A stretch of DNA of 64,000 bases from Fonsecaea monophora. Taxonomy: Eukaryota > Ascomycota > Eurotiomycetes > Chaetothyriales > Herpotrichiellaceae. The notes under the pieces are model-generated. The model did not search any database. It worked only from the letters and a program-made list of their open reading frames with translations, and was not told the origin of the DNA. The DNA lies in assembly GCF_001642475.1 (NCBI RefSeq), contig NW_019173976.1, positions 62,001-126,000 on the forward strand, in the 5' to 3' direction. Position numbers and translations under genes: made by a program. Positions 35,002-46,714 of the stretch are shown here, one piece after another (the first letter of the stretch is position 1; each line of letters starts with the position of its first letter).

Positions 35002-35970
35002 CTATTTTTGCTTGCCAGCGGCTGCGATGACGAACTCGACCACCTGCCGACCCCAAGCTTCTTCATTAAAGATTCCGGTCCCCAACCCCAAGACAGGGCT
35101 GATGTGGTTGTGGCCTTCCATCTTGAGGACTGTCAAGTCGTTGGCCACAGCGTCGGTGGCGATCCATTCCTTGACGAAATCGTTCTTCGAGGCCAGTATC
35201 TCGTCTTCCGGATCTAGTCCTCCATATAGCACCATGACCGGGATCCCTTGTAGATCACTGACAGAGCCGTCTCCCTTGCAAGCTCTTAACAGCCCTAGAG
35301 GGGAACGGTTGTAGACATCGTCCCCGAAGTACGCCTGAAGAGTCTTCGCCCTCTCTGCAGTCGCCCGATCAAAGTGAAAGGGAGCCGAGAGGAAGATGAC
35401 ACCTCCCAGCTTCACGTCTAGAGTATCTCCTGTGAGTACTCTCTGTCGGTGTCCTCGAAATTCAGAAGCGAAGAGATAGGTTGCCAAGTGAACACCTCCA
35501 GCCGAGTTACCCATGATGAAAAGGGTCGTGGGATGTGATGGGTCATGGTCTATATTCGCCTTGACCCAGTCAATGACCAGCTCCAAATCCTGACCCCCGG
35601 AAGGGAATGTGGCATCGTGGGAGATGAGTCTGTAATCAGGAATGACGACTTTGATCCCCAGGTTTTGGGTGAAGAAATGGCCCACGTTGGCATATACCAG
35701 ACCGTCGGGCAAGGTCTGATTGATCTTGTCGCCTCGGACGAAACCTCCACCGTACAGGAAGATCAAGACAGAATTGCCCACTTTGGAAGGTGTCGTCTCG
35801 GCGGGAGTGTAGAGATCCAACTGTTGGCGCGGATGCTCTCCATACCGGAACGTCTGGCGCGGTGTTGATTTGATGATGTTGGCTTGTCTTTGCAACAATG
35901 GCGTGTAGAGCTGGTAGGTGGGCAACAAGACTTGAGCAATTGCTTTACCGAGTTGTGGTAGATCATTCAT
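35002..35970 (-). CDS. Alpha/beta hydrolase, HSL-like carboxylesterase family
   Basis: 322 residues, single exon, start at ATG 35970 (the upstream extension begins at TTG). Oxyanion-hole motif YGGGF at residues 73-77, nucleophile elbow GNSAG at 154-158 with Ser156, acid residue in GGLDPEDE (Asp253 or Glu255) and His in EGHNHISP (His287 or His289). The order and spacing match the alpha/beta-hydrolase-3 / BD-FAE-like group that cleaves short esters, formamides or lactone-like substrates. No signal peptide, so probably cytosolic. It lies at the left of a run of oxidative genes including two Baeyer-Villiger enzymes, whose ester or lactone products would be natural substrates; that link is inference. 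Confidence 0.88.
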   Translation of the reverse strand: MNDLPQLGKAIAQVLLPTYQLYTPLLQRQANIIKSTPRQTFRYGEHPRQQLDLYTPAETTPSKVGNSVLIFLYGGGFVRGDKINQTLPDGLVYANVGHFFTQNLGIKVVIPDYRLISHDATFPSGGQDLELVIDWVKANIDHDPSHPTTLFIMGNSAGGVHLATYLFASEFRGHRQRVLTGDTLDVKLGGVIFLSAPFHFDRATAERAKTLQAYFGDDVYNRSPLGLLRACKGDGSVSDLQGIPVMVLYGGLDPEDEILASKNDFVKEWIATDAVANDLTVLKMEGHNHISPVLGLGTGIFNEEAWGRQVVEFVIAAAGKQK

Positions 35971-37122
35971 TGTGGCCTCAGTGTTTGTCAAGTGAATGAT
36001 GGGCGTATGAAGCTGGCTGATGTCCGTTTGACGTCTGCGTGATGTTGTCTTTACCTGATGGCCCTCCTCCAATCGGTAGATAGAATCGGTAGAATGAATG
36101 TTGAAGCCCAACTACCGAGTGAACCCACTTACCCGGTCACTTACTTGCCATCCACGATCCCAACGTTTCCCTGCCCCCGTGTAGCACCGTCGCGTATGTG
36201 CGCGATACTCTTTCCAAGAACAGCTGGCGCTGACAATCTATGAGAAGAGGGATCCATACAACTGTGTCGCATATATATATATACATTATATATGCCCGAA
36301 CTGTGCTTTGTCACTTACCATTTTGTTCTGGAAAGGGAGCCGCTTTACTCAGGCACGTGACGGAGCATCGAAGGAAGGCCGAGCGCTGCTTGATGCCCAT
36401 TCGTAGAAGCCAGTTCGGGCTCAGGTGCCCATTTGGATCCTTGGCTACAGTTGCCTGGCGGTGCTCTCAGAAGCCTGCTGCCTGGCGTAGTGACGCGTCC
36501 AACCTAATCCTGAAGTTTGTGAATGACTGCATCCAGCCTTGTTGGTACCTGTGCTGGCAATGCGCCGGAGCTGGCGCACTGATATTGGCTCGAGCTGGGC
36601 CCTCAAGCTTCCTCCTCGTCCATGAAACACATAGTCAAGGCTCGGCAGTATTATCAGGTAGATGTAGGTATGCTCTCCCCTTTTGCGGGTTGCTGCCTTC
36701 TCTCCCCGCGATTTACCCAACTTTCTCAATTGCAAGGCTGTATTTGAGCACTCCAACACACGGAAGGCTTTGATCCCTAACTCAAGACTCAAGGTTTGAA
36801 TATAACGGTATGTCGTCAGCATGATTGGGTATGTCACGAGTCACCGAACCTTCGGCGCATGAACAGGGTATTGCGAGAGTCGCTTCATATATGAGCGTGA
36901 AATCATGGTTGTCATGAGCGCCATCGGCCGGCATATTCGTCTCAACGATTCCAAGATGTGCTTTTCTGCTTCACCTATTGTCGACGATTAAAGGCTTCAC
37001 GGAGTCTTTCGGCCCAACCGTTACGTTGTTCGAATAACCAAGGATACTGCTCCATATTCTTTATTGTTCAATCCCCTTACGACCTCCCCGTACCGGTGAT
37101 GAACTGCGTCTAACTGCACGCT
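35971..37122. other. Intergenic upstream of the hydrolase gene
   Basis: Contains the hydrolase promoter at its left end and an AT dinucleotide run at 36271-36283. Frames of up to 177 codons (36240-36773) lack motifs and are not called. Confidence 0.5.
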
Positions 37123-38427
37123 CTAGAAGATTGCCAACGCGTTTGGGGGTGACCCCACCAGTCCAGGGACATTCAATGGAATCGAAGTGAGAAAGAAGCT
37201 ATACCGTTTGCTCTTTGCACATTGCTTGGATAAAGCTTTCAGATCCCAGAGTTCGCCGATGTGCATACCGAAGAGGGTTAGGAGGTATGGATGGAGGACT
37301 AAAACAGTCAGGCTTGCTGAGGAATGTCCGGAATATTCGAGGGGAGGAATGAGTCTCACCAGCTGGGATGTGCCTGGTGTCTTCCGCTTCGAATCCGATG
37401 TTGTCACTGGCAACTGCAGCGAAACCCTGGTTCCAAAGCCATTTTGCCGCTTCCTTGGTTTGCTCTACACCAGCCCAAGTTCTTCGAGCCATGAGTTCTT
37501 CCTGTCGATCTGCGGTGGTTTCAAACGCTTCTGTGTAGCCAGTGCGGAGGATAAAGATATCCCCTTGCTTGAAGACGAGGCCTTGGTACTTTGCTACCTC
37601 TTCAATATCGGCGACGGTGATGATATGAGGATCTAACGGGTCATAGTCGATACCCTTGGCCTCGGCATATGCTTTGTAGTCGAGAAGGACGCCACGGCCG
37701 ACCAGTCCTCCTCTTTCGTGCCAGTCTATGTGCCATCACCGAAATGCCTGTTAGAAATCGAAGAAGAGTTCCTATGCTTGACTGGGACGTACGGTTGAGA
37801 GTTGGGAAAGCCATTTCAGTGTCCGCCTCTCCCCACCCCTGGGTAAGATCTTGGACAGATGGCTGGCACCCATTGTACCCCTTTGCCGATTCTTGGTGAT
37901 AGAAATGGCCTAAGTTAGACCGTTAGCCGGTGCTCAGTGTATGCGACGTATATTATCTCTCACACAGACTATCCCACTGGCTGCTACACTGTGTGTTAAA
38001 TTCAACCTGTACACCAATTTAGCATATAATCTTTCCATAAACACGCTAGTATGGCGAAGAGATAGGGAACAGGACCTCGTCGTCATAGCCATGAAAGTTC
38101 ATAGGCGAGTCCAAGAATGAGATAACGCGGTGTTCGAGCGTCTTGCGATCGGCAACAGGCTTCTTGACAGCACCCATCGGCCAACTGAATGAATGGTTAA
38201 GCTCACCACGTCGATCATATAGAGTGAGGAGAAGGTACCGACTTTAGTGAGATACTAACACCCTCCTTGATGTCCGAGGCCGCCGTAAGTATAGCCTCAG
38301 GCGTGATCTTGTTGAGACAACCAAATACATCCTTTTTCCCGCCCTTATCGAAAACGCCCCAGGCACACCCAGCTGGCATATCCTTCACCGGGGGTAGGTT
38401 ATCAAAATCCGGGAAAGAGGCACCCAT
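37123..38427 (-). CDS. Cyclase-family metal-dependent hydrolase (kynurenine formamidase-like)
   Basis: Six exons can be placed in phase: 38243-38427, 38076-38184, 37964-38006, 37837-37911, 37360-37725 and 37123-37298, giving 317 residues. Family blocks appear in order: SLNWPMGAVKKP, DDEVEFNTQCSSQWDSL, CHFYHQESAKGYNG, WHERGGLVGRGVLLDY, GDIFILRTGYTEAF, ASDNIGFEA, LHPYLLTLFGMHIGELWDL and FFLTSIPLNVPGLVGSPPNA. These are the hallmarks of fungal cyclase-like proteins (PF04199), which hydrolyse amides or lactone-like rings using a metal site. Three donors are non-consensus (GTCGGT, GTCCTG and GTGGGG), and a stronger donor GTACGT at 37792 does not keep the frame. Either splicing is unusual or the gene is starting to decay. 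Neighbour genes suggest a ring-opening role. Confidence 0.75.
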
Positions 38428-39892
38428 TTTCTTAACTTTAACTATACAGGAAGTAACGCGCGAAGCCTGTTATATGACAGTCAAGAGTCAACACACGTAT
38501 TCGAAGGGATCGGCAATGCACTAATGGTGGCAGATTTTCTCTAGATGTCCCAGATACTGGTGCATATGTACAAGTGTTTTCTTCCAGCACAGATGGAGAC
38601 TTTAGCAAACTCACTCCATTCCCGGCGATCTGATACTCCCTCGGATGTGGGGATATTCCTTGGCCCAGGGCAATATAGATCCGGCGAAGGGGGCCATTCG
38701 CCGAAGAAGTCGGCACAGCATTCAACTAGTGTACTTGGGAAGACAGTAGCCCGGCTACTCGTCCTTTGCCCCAGAAGATACGAGTTTACAGTAGAGCATT
38801 GGTAAATTGGTCCAAGATCTGTTAACTTTGATAGTCTTTGTAGAGGAAGAAAATGTAAAGCAGCAAGCGAGTTACGTGGAATCAGGCACTGGCAGTACAC
38901 AGAGTCAGTTTTGTGCCCAAAATTTCCTTATCCTTCCTCTTCACAACGTCTAGCGCCGCCGTTGGTCGTGGCGTCAAGAATCTCGCCCGAGACGTTTGCC
39001 GGGCTCGGAAGGAGAAAATGGTCAGTTTCTGCTCTGCTGTTCAACTCTTTCGTCCGTCCCTGTCCACCTCATGGGCTGCACTGAGTTGCTGACCACTGCC
39101 GGAAATATTGCGAGGTCAAAAGCAAGTTCCATCAATTCATAGCTGGCTTCAAGACCGCCTCACTGATGTCCAATCGCGTCCCCGGTTGGACTCCACATTA
39201 GCTTTGGTCAGAAGATGTGCCCCCTCCCCCGGGGGGCCTAGTATCCCGGGGTTGGCGGCTATCACCGCCCACTCTCTCCGTAATATCACTGCATCGATGC
39301 CCGGGCATCAACTCCGCACAACTGATCTCGGCTCAGAGGTTCGCCAGGGTTCTCGACACCCAAGTGTTGCCGAGATCTATCTGACTCTGCAGGGAGCGTT
39401 TGTCTGCGAGATCATCATGGAGTCGCATGCTCGGTGCCTTAAGACTCGGGAGACAGGACGAGGCTCTCAAATGTGATACTAACTCAGTTCTTCGTATCGC
39501 CACTTAGCCGACCGGCTTCTTTGGTTAGCTGACTGTATACTCACTGAGGTGAGGTGGAAGGCATGTGGTCGAATTATGAACATGGTTCAATCGGTGTGAA
39601 ACGTGCTACTCGGGGACTTGACTACCAGTCTCTGCGACTTTGCTGATGGACCGAAGCCGAAAACCTCGTATACATCAGCCGAGGACGGCGACATATAGGT
39701 TCTTTCTGCACCCCTAGAACTCGATGATTGTTCGCCTTCTTTCACGGCTTGGTGGCATTGTCTCTAGTCGAGAAGCGCGCTCGATCCACCACTCTAGACA
39801 ATCTCAGTTCACAGTCTTGCAACCCAAAAGCATTAATCGCTTCCCGGCGGGGTGAAGGCTTTTGTCGTTGTTGTTGACCTCCTTTGCTTACA
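38428..39892. promoter_or_regulatory. Divergent intergenic region, cyclase and TRI12-type pump
   Basis: 1.46 kb between two genes pointing apart, holding both promoters. Includes the palindrome at 39296-39309. Frames within are short and overlapping. Confidence 0.5.
39296..39309. promoter_or_regulatory. Perfect palindrome GATGCCCGGGCATC, regulator-site candidate
   Basis: A 14-base perfect inverted repeat about 590 bases upstream of the MFS pump ATG. It contains GATGCC facing GGCATC, the same half-sites as an interrupted palindrome at 52667-52686. Binding by the Zn2Cys6 protein of this cluster is inference. Confidence 0.3.
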
Positions 39893-41909
39893 ATGACTGC
39901 AATCATCAAAGAAGCAGGGGGGCCAGATCACGGAGCGGAGTCAGATATCAAACATCAGATGGAGATGGCCGAGTATGAGAAACAGCCCATAAGTATAGAA
40001 CAACAGCAAGTGGAGGAGCCGGTGGTGACCCCAAAGACATGGGTGGTCGTCATGGTAAAATTTACATTTGCCTGCTGAGAGGCGTCCGACTGACATATGA
40101 AAACCAGATCCTATCACTTGGCTATGGAGTCTCGTTCTGGCCAGTCCCTGCCATGGCTGCAGTTGGCACAGGGATCGCAGCTGGATTTGGCAATGCTGCT
40201 GATGCTGCTTGGTTCATCCCAGCATGGACTCTTTCTATCACCGTCTGCTTTATGATTTGGTGCGTCTTTGAATTCTGGCTCGGAGCCTCGGACCATCAAG
40301 CTAACCACACGACCGTAGTGGAGCGAACACAGACTTACTCGGCCGCCGCTGGTTCCTGGTCGGCGGAAACGTCTTCTGCTTCATAGGCGAAATCATTATT
40401 GCAACAGCCAAAAACAACACTGCGGTCATCGTTGGAATGGCCTTGGCCGGCTTCGGCGGAGGGAACTGTCAGATGGCCGCGTTTGCCCTGTCGGAGCTAC
40501 TTCCAAACAAATGGCGACACATCGGAGTCGTCCTGGCAGACTTGTCGGTGTTTGTCGCGGTGACAATTGCCCCTGTGACCGGCAGGTATGGCTTGATTAC
40601 CGATACCTGGCAGTGGAATTTCTATTCCGGAGCGATAGCTCAGGCGTTTTCATTTGTTGGTCTGTATTTGCTCTACTTCCCGCCGGCGCACCCTTACAAC
40701 ATGGACCCAAGGCAGCTTATCAAGGAGTTGGACTACCTGGGCATGGCCTTGTTTACTGCGGGCGCTGTTCCTGTTCTGATGGGTCTGGTGTACACTACGA
40801 TCTATCCGTCCAGTGATTTACACGTTGTGGTTTCGTTTGCCGTCGGCTTTTTCATTCTCATCCTTTTCGCCCTTTGGGAGACGTTTGGCCACACCAAGCA
40901 TCCCCTCACACCGACCTACATGTTCACATCGTCGTACGGTCGCGACCTAACCGCCCCGTGTATTGCCCTCGGCATGATAAACATGTTCTACTACTCCAGT
41001 AGTATCCTCTGGCCAACGATGATTAACGTGTTCTATACAGACAATGGCTCGGACTGGAGGTATGCCAGCCTTCTCTCAATTGTGCAGGGTTTGGCAATCA
41101 CTACCGGTGGCACCTTGTTGGCAATCTTCGGACGACGAATTCGACACTGGCACTGGCAGATGGGAGGGACTTTCACAATTACCGTTGTCTTTGGAGTGCT
41201 CTTAGCATTAGGAAACCCACACAACAAAGGCTTGATGATAGCATGCACCTTTCTCTGCCAGATGGCATATGCATGGTGCGTGTATCTAGCCATCGCTGTC
41301 TCTCAGATGGGAGTCGACCATCGAGACTTGGGTCATAGTGGAGGGATATCAGGCGTTGCACGCTTCGCAGCCGGAACAAGTGAGTCTCCAATTTTTTCCT
41401 TTCAAACCGACGTCTCCTTTACGATCCTTCAACGATCCTTCACGTGCTGACTACGCCAGTCGGGGTTGCAATCTACACCACGGTCCTGTCAAAGACGGTG
41501 ACGAAACGCATAGCCGAATACGTGCCCGCGGCTGCAAGAGCCGCCGGCCTTCCGACCTCCCGTATCAACGATCTGATCTTGGCCTTGGGAAAACCCAACC
41601 TTGATCAGGCATTCCCTGCCCCAGTCGCGGTGGCGGCGACAAAGGCATGGCAACGGGCCTATGAGAAAGCAATCCAGTAAGTCTGCTCCGTGGCATTTCC
41701 CTCCTTGGTTGTCTTTGGTACCATCATTATCCTACAAGCATGTGAAACGCTGACAATAACTGTTCAGGAATGTCTGCTGGTGTTCCCTCGCTTTTGGCAT
41801 TGTCGGAATCATTGCTTGTGTACTTTGCAAAGACATCGAGCCGAAGATGAACGATAAGATCGAAGTGTACATGGAGAACACGGAATACGCGGATAGGAAT
41901 CAACGCTGA
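39893..41909 (+). CDS. MFS efflux pump, TRI12 family
   Basis: Five exons: 39893-40054, 40108-40259, 40319-41379, 41460-41676 and 41768-41909, all in phase, giving 577 residues. Introns of 53-91 bases have GTAAAA, GTGCGT, GTGAGT and GTAAGT donors and branch-like CTGAC. A hydrophilic N-terminal tail of about 50 residues precedes some 14 hydrophobic helices. The MFS loop motif reads GANTDLLGRR across the exon 2/3 join, followed by GMALAGFGGGNCQMAAFALS and ELLPNKWRH, typical of fungal TRI12-like and siderophore-like drug:H+ antiporters (PF06609). Near the end RFAAGTIGVAIYTTVL spans a join and confirms it. Plasma-membrane export of a metabolite or xenobiotic is the expected role; the substrate cannot be read from sequence. 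Confidence 0.88.
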
Positions 41910-43094
41910 GAAGCTTTGAAATCAAGCTTCAATCCCATGGGACATTCAGACTAGTTTCGATAGCTGGAATGATTGTCTGCGTTACGTGTTAGCTGGTCAT
42001 TGTAGCGCCAAGCGATGTCCCAATGTCAAAATTACATAGTGGCGTAGAGGGACAGAGCAGCATGCTTCTTCAAGTTTTACCACACTCTCCTTTCTACAAT
42101 ATGCAGAACGTTAAAGCCTTGGGGAAAAGGCATAGTGTAGTCAAGCAAACTCCTCAACAGCTTGACGGTGACTAGAGCACATTGGAATCGCTCTTGACCT
42201 TGCCGTTCACGCACTGCACCATATGTCTACTGAGACTCGATCGAGTATGTCCCCTCAGTAATTGAAAGAGGGGGTCACCGTGGCACCCTCAGGATCTCCC
42301 ATATGTAAACGCGATCGACGTCACAAACAGGTCTAGGTCGGTTTTGCGAGGATCAATTTCATGAATGTACTCCATGTCCAACTGTCAAGGATGCTGAAGA
42401 GTAGCCGGTATGGCCAGAGGCTTGCCGGCGTCCACAGAACTACTGGGCGTCTGGCGGAAAGAAGGGTCGCTTGCCGGCCTGGAACCAGCTAGGTTTGAAA
42501 CCGGCTGAGTAACTACAACTGCAACCGACAAAAGAGTGACTATGGCTTCCCGAACACAGGTTACAAAAACATTAATGCCGCTGTCAAGAAGGTAGAGGGA
42601 GGATATTGTCGGCATTCAAAAGTAGAAGTTACAGCAGGTGGTTTTGGGGCCCTATGTCCATGGTCGAGGCGGTACTATTGTACCATCAGTCAACTGTATT
42701 GTCTGGTTCGAGCCACTCTCGAGGCTGATGTTCAGGCGCCGGTCGTCTCGGCTTCGGCTTGGGACTTTCTGGTAGCGGAGCTTGGTCCCTTTTATACATG
42801 TAGTAACCATGTAACCACAAAAGTACGAACACATGACTAATTCGGGTGGCTGGTGGGCCATCTCCCTTTCAGAGTCCAGACCCCAGAGTCGTGGTGCCTG
42901 TAGTTAACCGGAGTGCTTTATGCTCATCGGCATGGTTGAGACGAACAATTACGCCGAGATGCTGGGCTTGTCGAGCATACTTCTTTTGTCAATATTGTGC
43001 AGGCCACCTGTTTATCCCTGTGCGTTACTTCATCATATTGACCCCGTTGGTTACAAATGGTCTGTTGACCTTTAGATGCCACATCCTTGTCATA
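41910..43094. other. Intergenic, promoter of the MDR reductase at right
   Basis: No supported coding frame. The minus-strand frame 42385-42615 has no motif. Confidence 0.5.
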
Positions 43095-44312
43095 ATGTCG
43101 TTGCCCAAAACAACAAAAGCCTGGGTCATCCATGGCACAGATCCTTCCAAGGGCTTCGATAATCTGAAGTTGGAAGAAGTTCCCGTCGAGGAGCTGGGAG
43201 AGTATGATTGCCTCGTGCAGATTCAGGCTGTTTCGCTCAATTACAGGTAACGTAGAAGCCCGGGTGGTGAGATCGATGCTGACTGTACCAGAGATCTATT
43301 CATTCCCCAGGTACGTAACTTTCTTGGAACGGTGGTGTTGGGCGTGAAAACGACCGCTGACTCGTTCCAGGGCGCATATCCATTCCCTCTCAAGCCGCCA
43401 ATCATCGCGTGTTCGGACGGAGCTGGCAAGGTCATCGCCGTTGGCAAGAAGGTCACTGAGTTCTCTGTCGGAGACAAGGTCGTCACCTCATTCTACCAAG
43501 GCCACCAATACGGCGACATCACGGAGCCGGCAACTGCGAGTGGACTAGGAGGTGGCCTCCATGGCACTCTACGGCACTATGGCGTCTTCCCCCAAAATGG
43601 GCTGGCCCTTGCTCCCTCCAACCTCACCCCGACTGGAGCTGGGACATTGTCCTGTGCCGCGCTTACTGCCTGGAACGCCCTTTATGGGCTTGCATCGAAA
43701 GCCATCAAACCAGGCAGTGTTGTTCTGACGCAGGGCACAGGAGGCGTCTCGCTTGCAGCGATCCAACTTGCACGAGCGGCAGGTGCCATCGTGATTGCCA
43801 CCACATCCTCGGATGAGAAAGTCAAGTCCGTATCCCACCGTTTTCCATCCCATAAATTCAACATGCTGACTAACTTTAGGCGCCTGGAACAACTGGGTGC
43901 GAATATCGTCATCAACTACAAGAAAGATCCTCATTGGGGGAAGACGGCCAAACGGCTCTCACCCCGCAAAGAAGGCGCGGATCACGTCATCGAGGTGGGT
44001 GGCCCAGGCACGATGGAGCAGAGCATGAAAGCCGTCAAGCTTGAAGGCGTGATTGACGTGATTGGATTCCTTGCTGGCCCAAAGGCGGACAACGAGCCTT
44101 CGGCCTTGGAATCCCTGAGACACTGCTTCATGATCAGAGGTATTCTTGTCGGTTCTCGAGCACAGCTTCAGCAGATGAACCGTGCCATCGAGGCAAATGC
44201 GATAGACATCGTCGTGGATGAGAAGATTTTTAACTTTGAGGACGCCAAGGAGGCCTACAAATATCAATGGGACCAAAAGAACTTCGGCAAGGTTGTCATT
44301 AAACTGGATTGA
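43095..44312 (+). CDS. Zinc-independent MDR oxidoreductase (alcohol dehydrogenase / quinone reductase-like)
   Basis: Four exons: 43095-43246, 43292-43310 (19 bases), 43371-43825 and 43880-44312, giving 352 residues. Micro-exon 2 encodes only RDLFIPQ across its joins, completing the family motif LNYRDLFIPQG. The catalytic-domain motif SDGAGKVIAVGKKVTEFSVG and the cofactor motif LTQGTGGVSLAAIQLA (GxGGVS) are clear. Cysteine zinc ligands of classical alcohol dehydrogenases are absent: NYRD replaces the C-x-S/T-D motif and no four-Cys lobe is seen. The enzyme therefore probably reduces an enone or quinone with NADPH rather than oxidising simple alcohols. The last intron uses donor GTCCGT and acceptor CTTTAG, giving KVKRLEQLGA in frame. 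Cytosolic. It sits between the efflux pump and the first SDR on the same strand. Confidence 0.87.
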
Positions 44313-45301
44313 AAAATAGGGCTATTCTGATGGAGCGTGCATTGATGCCTGTCGGGTGCCAAACACTCAGAGAGCTCTATGCAGTTCCCATCAGCCTCGC
44401 GCTTGGATTTTCCCGATGCCACTATTATGAGACTACTCTGGCTTCTCGTCTCTGCCGGCGTGCCCCTGTTATTCTCCCTACTTCCACGGGTGTGTCTATA
44501 CTTTTCGTGGGGAAGTGGGACCAAAATTAGCTCGACCCGCTGTAGGAATATACCGTTCCCAGTGGAAAGTGTCCGGACAATAGCCGTTTTGCACCGAAAC
44601 AGGGTATCTTACTAGCGCTATAACTCAATAGGTTAGGCGGTAACTCTAAAGCTTTATTAATAATACTAATAGTGTATGTAATGGGAGAATTTGCAGGCTG
44701 GAACGTGATTGATGGGATTTGCGTGTGCAATGTCGGACACCAGGTCGGAGAGTCCTTTTCTCTTTGATCCTTCAAGGGATCATTCATCCAGGCAATCAAG
44801 CAACCTGTCAATTAAGGAGTTGAGGACAGTGATCAATCAAGTTATAGTATCTATCTGATCAGGACCTTCGATGCTGTTTTATTGCTACTATGCGATGGCC
44901 GTTACCCCTAACACTATGCCCACCGCCGTACGAGTTGATGCCTCTGGCTCAGAGCCTCGTCCCAGTTCACTACGTACACTCTAGGCACCCATCTAGTACT
45001 GACGCAGACAGGGTACATAAGTATGGAGCCTACGAGGTATGGTTCTCGGCATCAAGGAGTCCACAACCGATATCATAACCGGGATACGGCAATCATTGCC
45101 GGACTAGGGCCGGTTTCACAGAATGAATTGCCCTGCTCTCGCCGTTGCGCTCACATTGGAAAGGGCTGTAATGGGTCTTGTTTCCGTTCGTTGAAAGGAT
45201 ACTTTGTTAGTCCAATGCTTTGAAACACCTTTGCTAATAAGAACGTGAGGAGCCAGAAGCGATGTTGAAGGCTCTCCTCACATGGTCCAGCTGCCATCAC
45301 A
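44313..45301. other. Intergenic, promoter of SDR 1
   Basis: An AT-rich patch (44650-44680, TTATTAATAATACTAATAG) resembles a decayed element but no open frame or inverted end is visible. A half-site CGGCATC lies at 45047-45053 and the word TACGAGGTATGG at 45031-45042. Confidence 0.45.
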
Positions 45302-46714
45302 ATGGCTTTTATCGAATATCACAAAACCGGGCCCATTGACTGCCCAGCAGAGTTGAACTACGCCAAGGTGACAGGACGAACGGTGATAGTCACTGGAGGT
45401 AAGGTTTTTTATCATGCAACATGTATCTTACTTGTACGGCTTTTAGATATCTTCGATGGCTGACATGCGACTGATCGCTAAAAGGTAGCAATGGACTCGG
45501 TGAAGCCTACGTAACCGCGTTGGCAGATAGTGGGTTAGTAGTCCTTCCAACACAGTTGGGACCGTGAAGACCGCTGTGTTACTGTGCGACTGACATGGCC
45601 GTAGAGCCTTCGTTGTTAATGGTGACTTAAACCCACCAGCGAAGCCATATAAAACGTCAAAGTATGTATACGGGATGCCGGTTGCCTTCCAGATACTGGC
45701 TAGTATAAATATGGCTAACATATGTACTAGCATCCTTTTCGTCAAGTGCGATGTTTCTTCCTGGGAAGATCAGGCAGCGTTATTCGCGATGGCGAAGGCG
45801 AAATCGCCTAATGGGGGTATCGACATCGTGATCGCAAATGCGGGTGTCTTCAGGGAGGACCGTTTCTTCGAGGGTGAGCTGCCCCTTTCCCGAAACCGTT
45901 TTCTCCTGCTCTTTTATTTATACTATTTCTTCTGCCTCCTTTCACTTATGCTTCTCTTCCTCTTCTGCAACTCCCATAGACGATGGCATGGTAGGCTTAC
46001 TTGCTTCTTACGAGCAGGTTTTGACTCTCCGATTCCAGTGAAAATAAATCTCAAAATGCTCGAAGTCCACGTTCACGGGGCGTACTTCACGGCCAAGCTG
46101 GCAGCACACTACTTTTCTCGTCAACCAAAAGCCAACGACCGATGCCTAATCCTGGTTGGTAGTGTAATGAGTTATCTCGACACTTATGGCGCGGTCGGCT
46201 ATGGTCTTGCGAAACATGCTATTCGAGGCATGTTCGGTGTGCTTCGAAGACGAGGAATTATGAGAGTGAACATGCTTGCACCTTGGTAGGAAAGCCTTTT
46301 CTTCCAATCTCGCAAAAAGGGCGAGCGACGTACAGAGACTAATAGGTTCTGAAGGTATACACGCACCACGGTCCTCTCTCCTGAAGTCAACAAGACATTA
46401 GATGGCTTATTTGCCTCTCAAGGTCTTTCGTTCGCTCTAGTGGAGGACGCTGTCAGGGCGATGATGAGAATTGCAACCGATCCTAGCCTCAATGGTGAGT
46501 CGGCGAATTAGATATCCACCTGTTCGAAGGCGACGTGGTCCTAACGCATGACCTAGGTCATGCCCTCAGCAACGTCCCCCGAGTAGTGGCTTCTTCTGGT
46601 TACGTGGACGTCAACTCAGACGACTTTGTGGACGGCAGTCTTTTGGACAGATTCCAGAAGAGTGTCGCGGAGATCAAATATCCAAATTTGATAGCTCCGG
46701 TGAGCAAGCTCTAA
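45302..46714 (+). CDS. Short-chain dehydrogenase, peroxisomal signal SKL (SDR copy 1)
   Basis: Seven exons: 45302-45398, 45485-45533, 45605-45661, 45731-45873, 46018-46285, 46355-46494, 46557-46714; 303 residues. Cofactor motif TGGSNGLGEAYV (TGxxxGxG) crosses intron 1; NAG motif in IDIVIANAGVF; active-site GSVMSYLDTYGAVGYGLAK holds Ser and Y-x3-K. Expected to oxidise a secondary alcohol or reduce a ketone with NAD(P). The protein ends VSKL, a canonical type 1 peroxisomal targeting signal. The codons for it overlap GTGAGC, a donor-like sequence, so alternative splicing could remove the signal. Intron 4 (45874-46017) is longer, 144 bases, and its acceptor is the least certain. A close paralogue lies at 57011-58429 with the same exon plan. 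The neighbour downstream is an MFS carrier, as for the other copy. Confidence 0.87.

Noticed and set aside
44640..44680. AT-rich patch resembling a decayed transposon end
   Set aside because: No terminal repeats, target duplication or transposase fragment can be seen.
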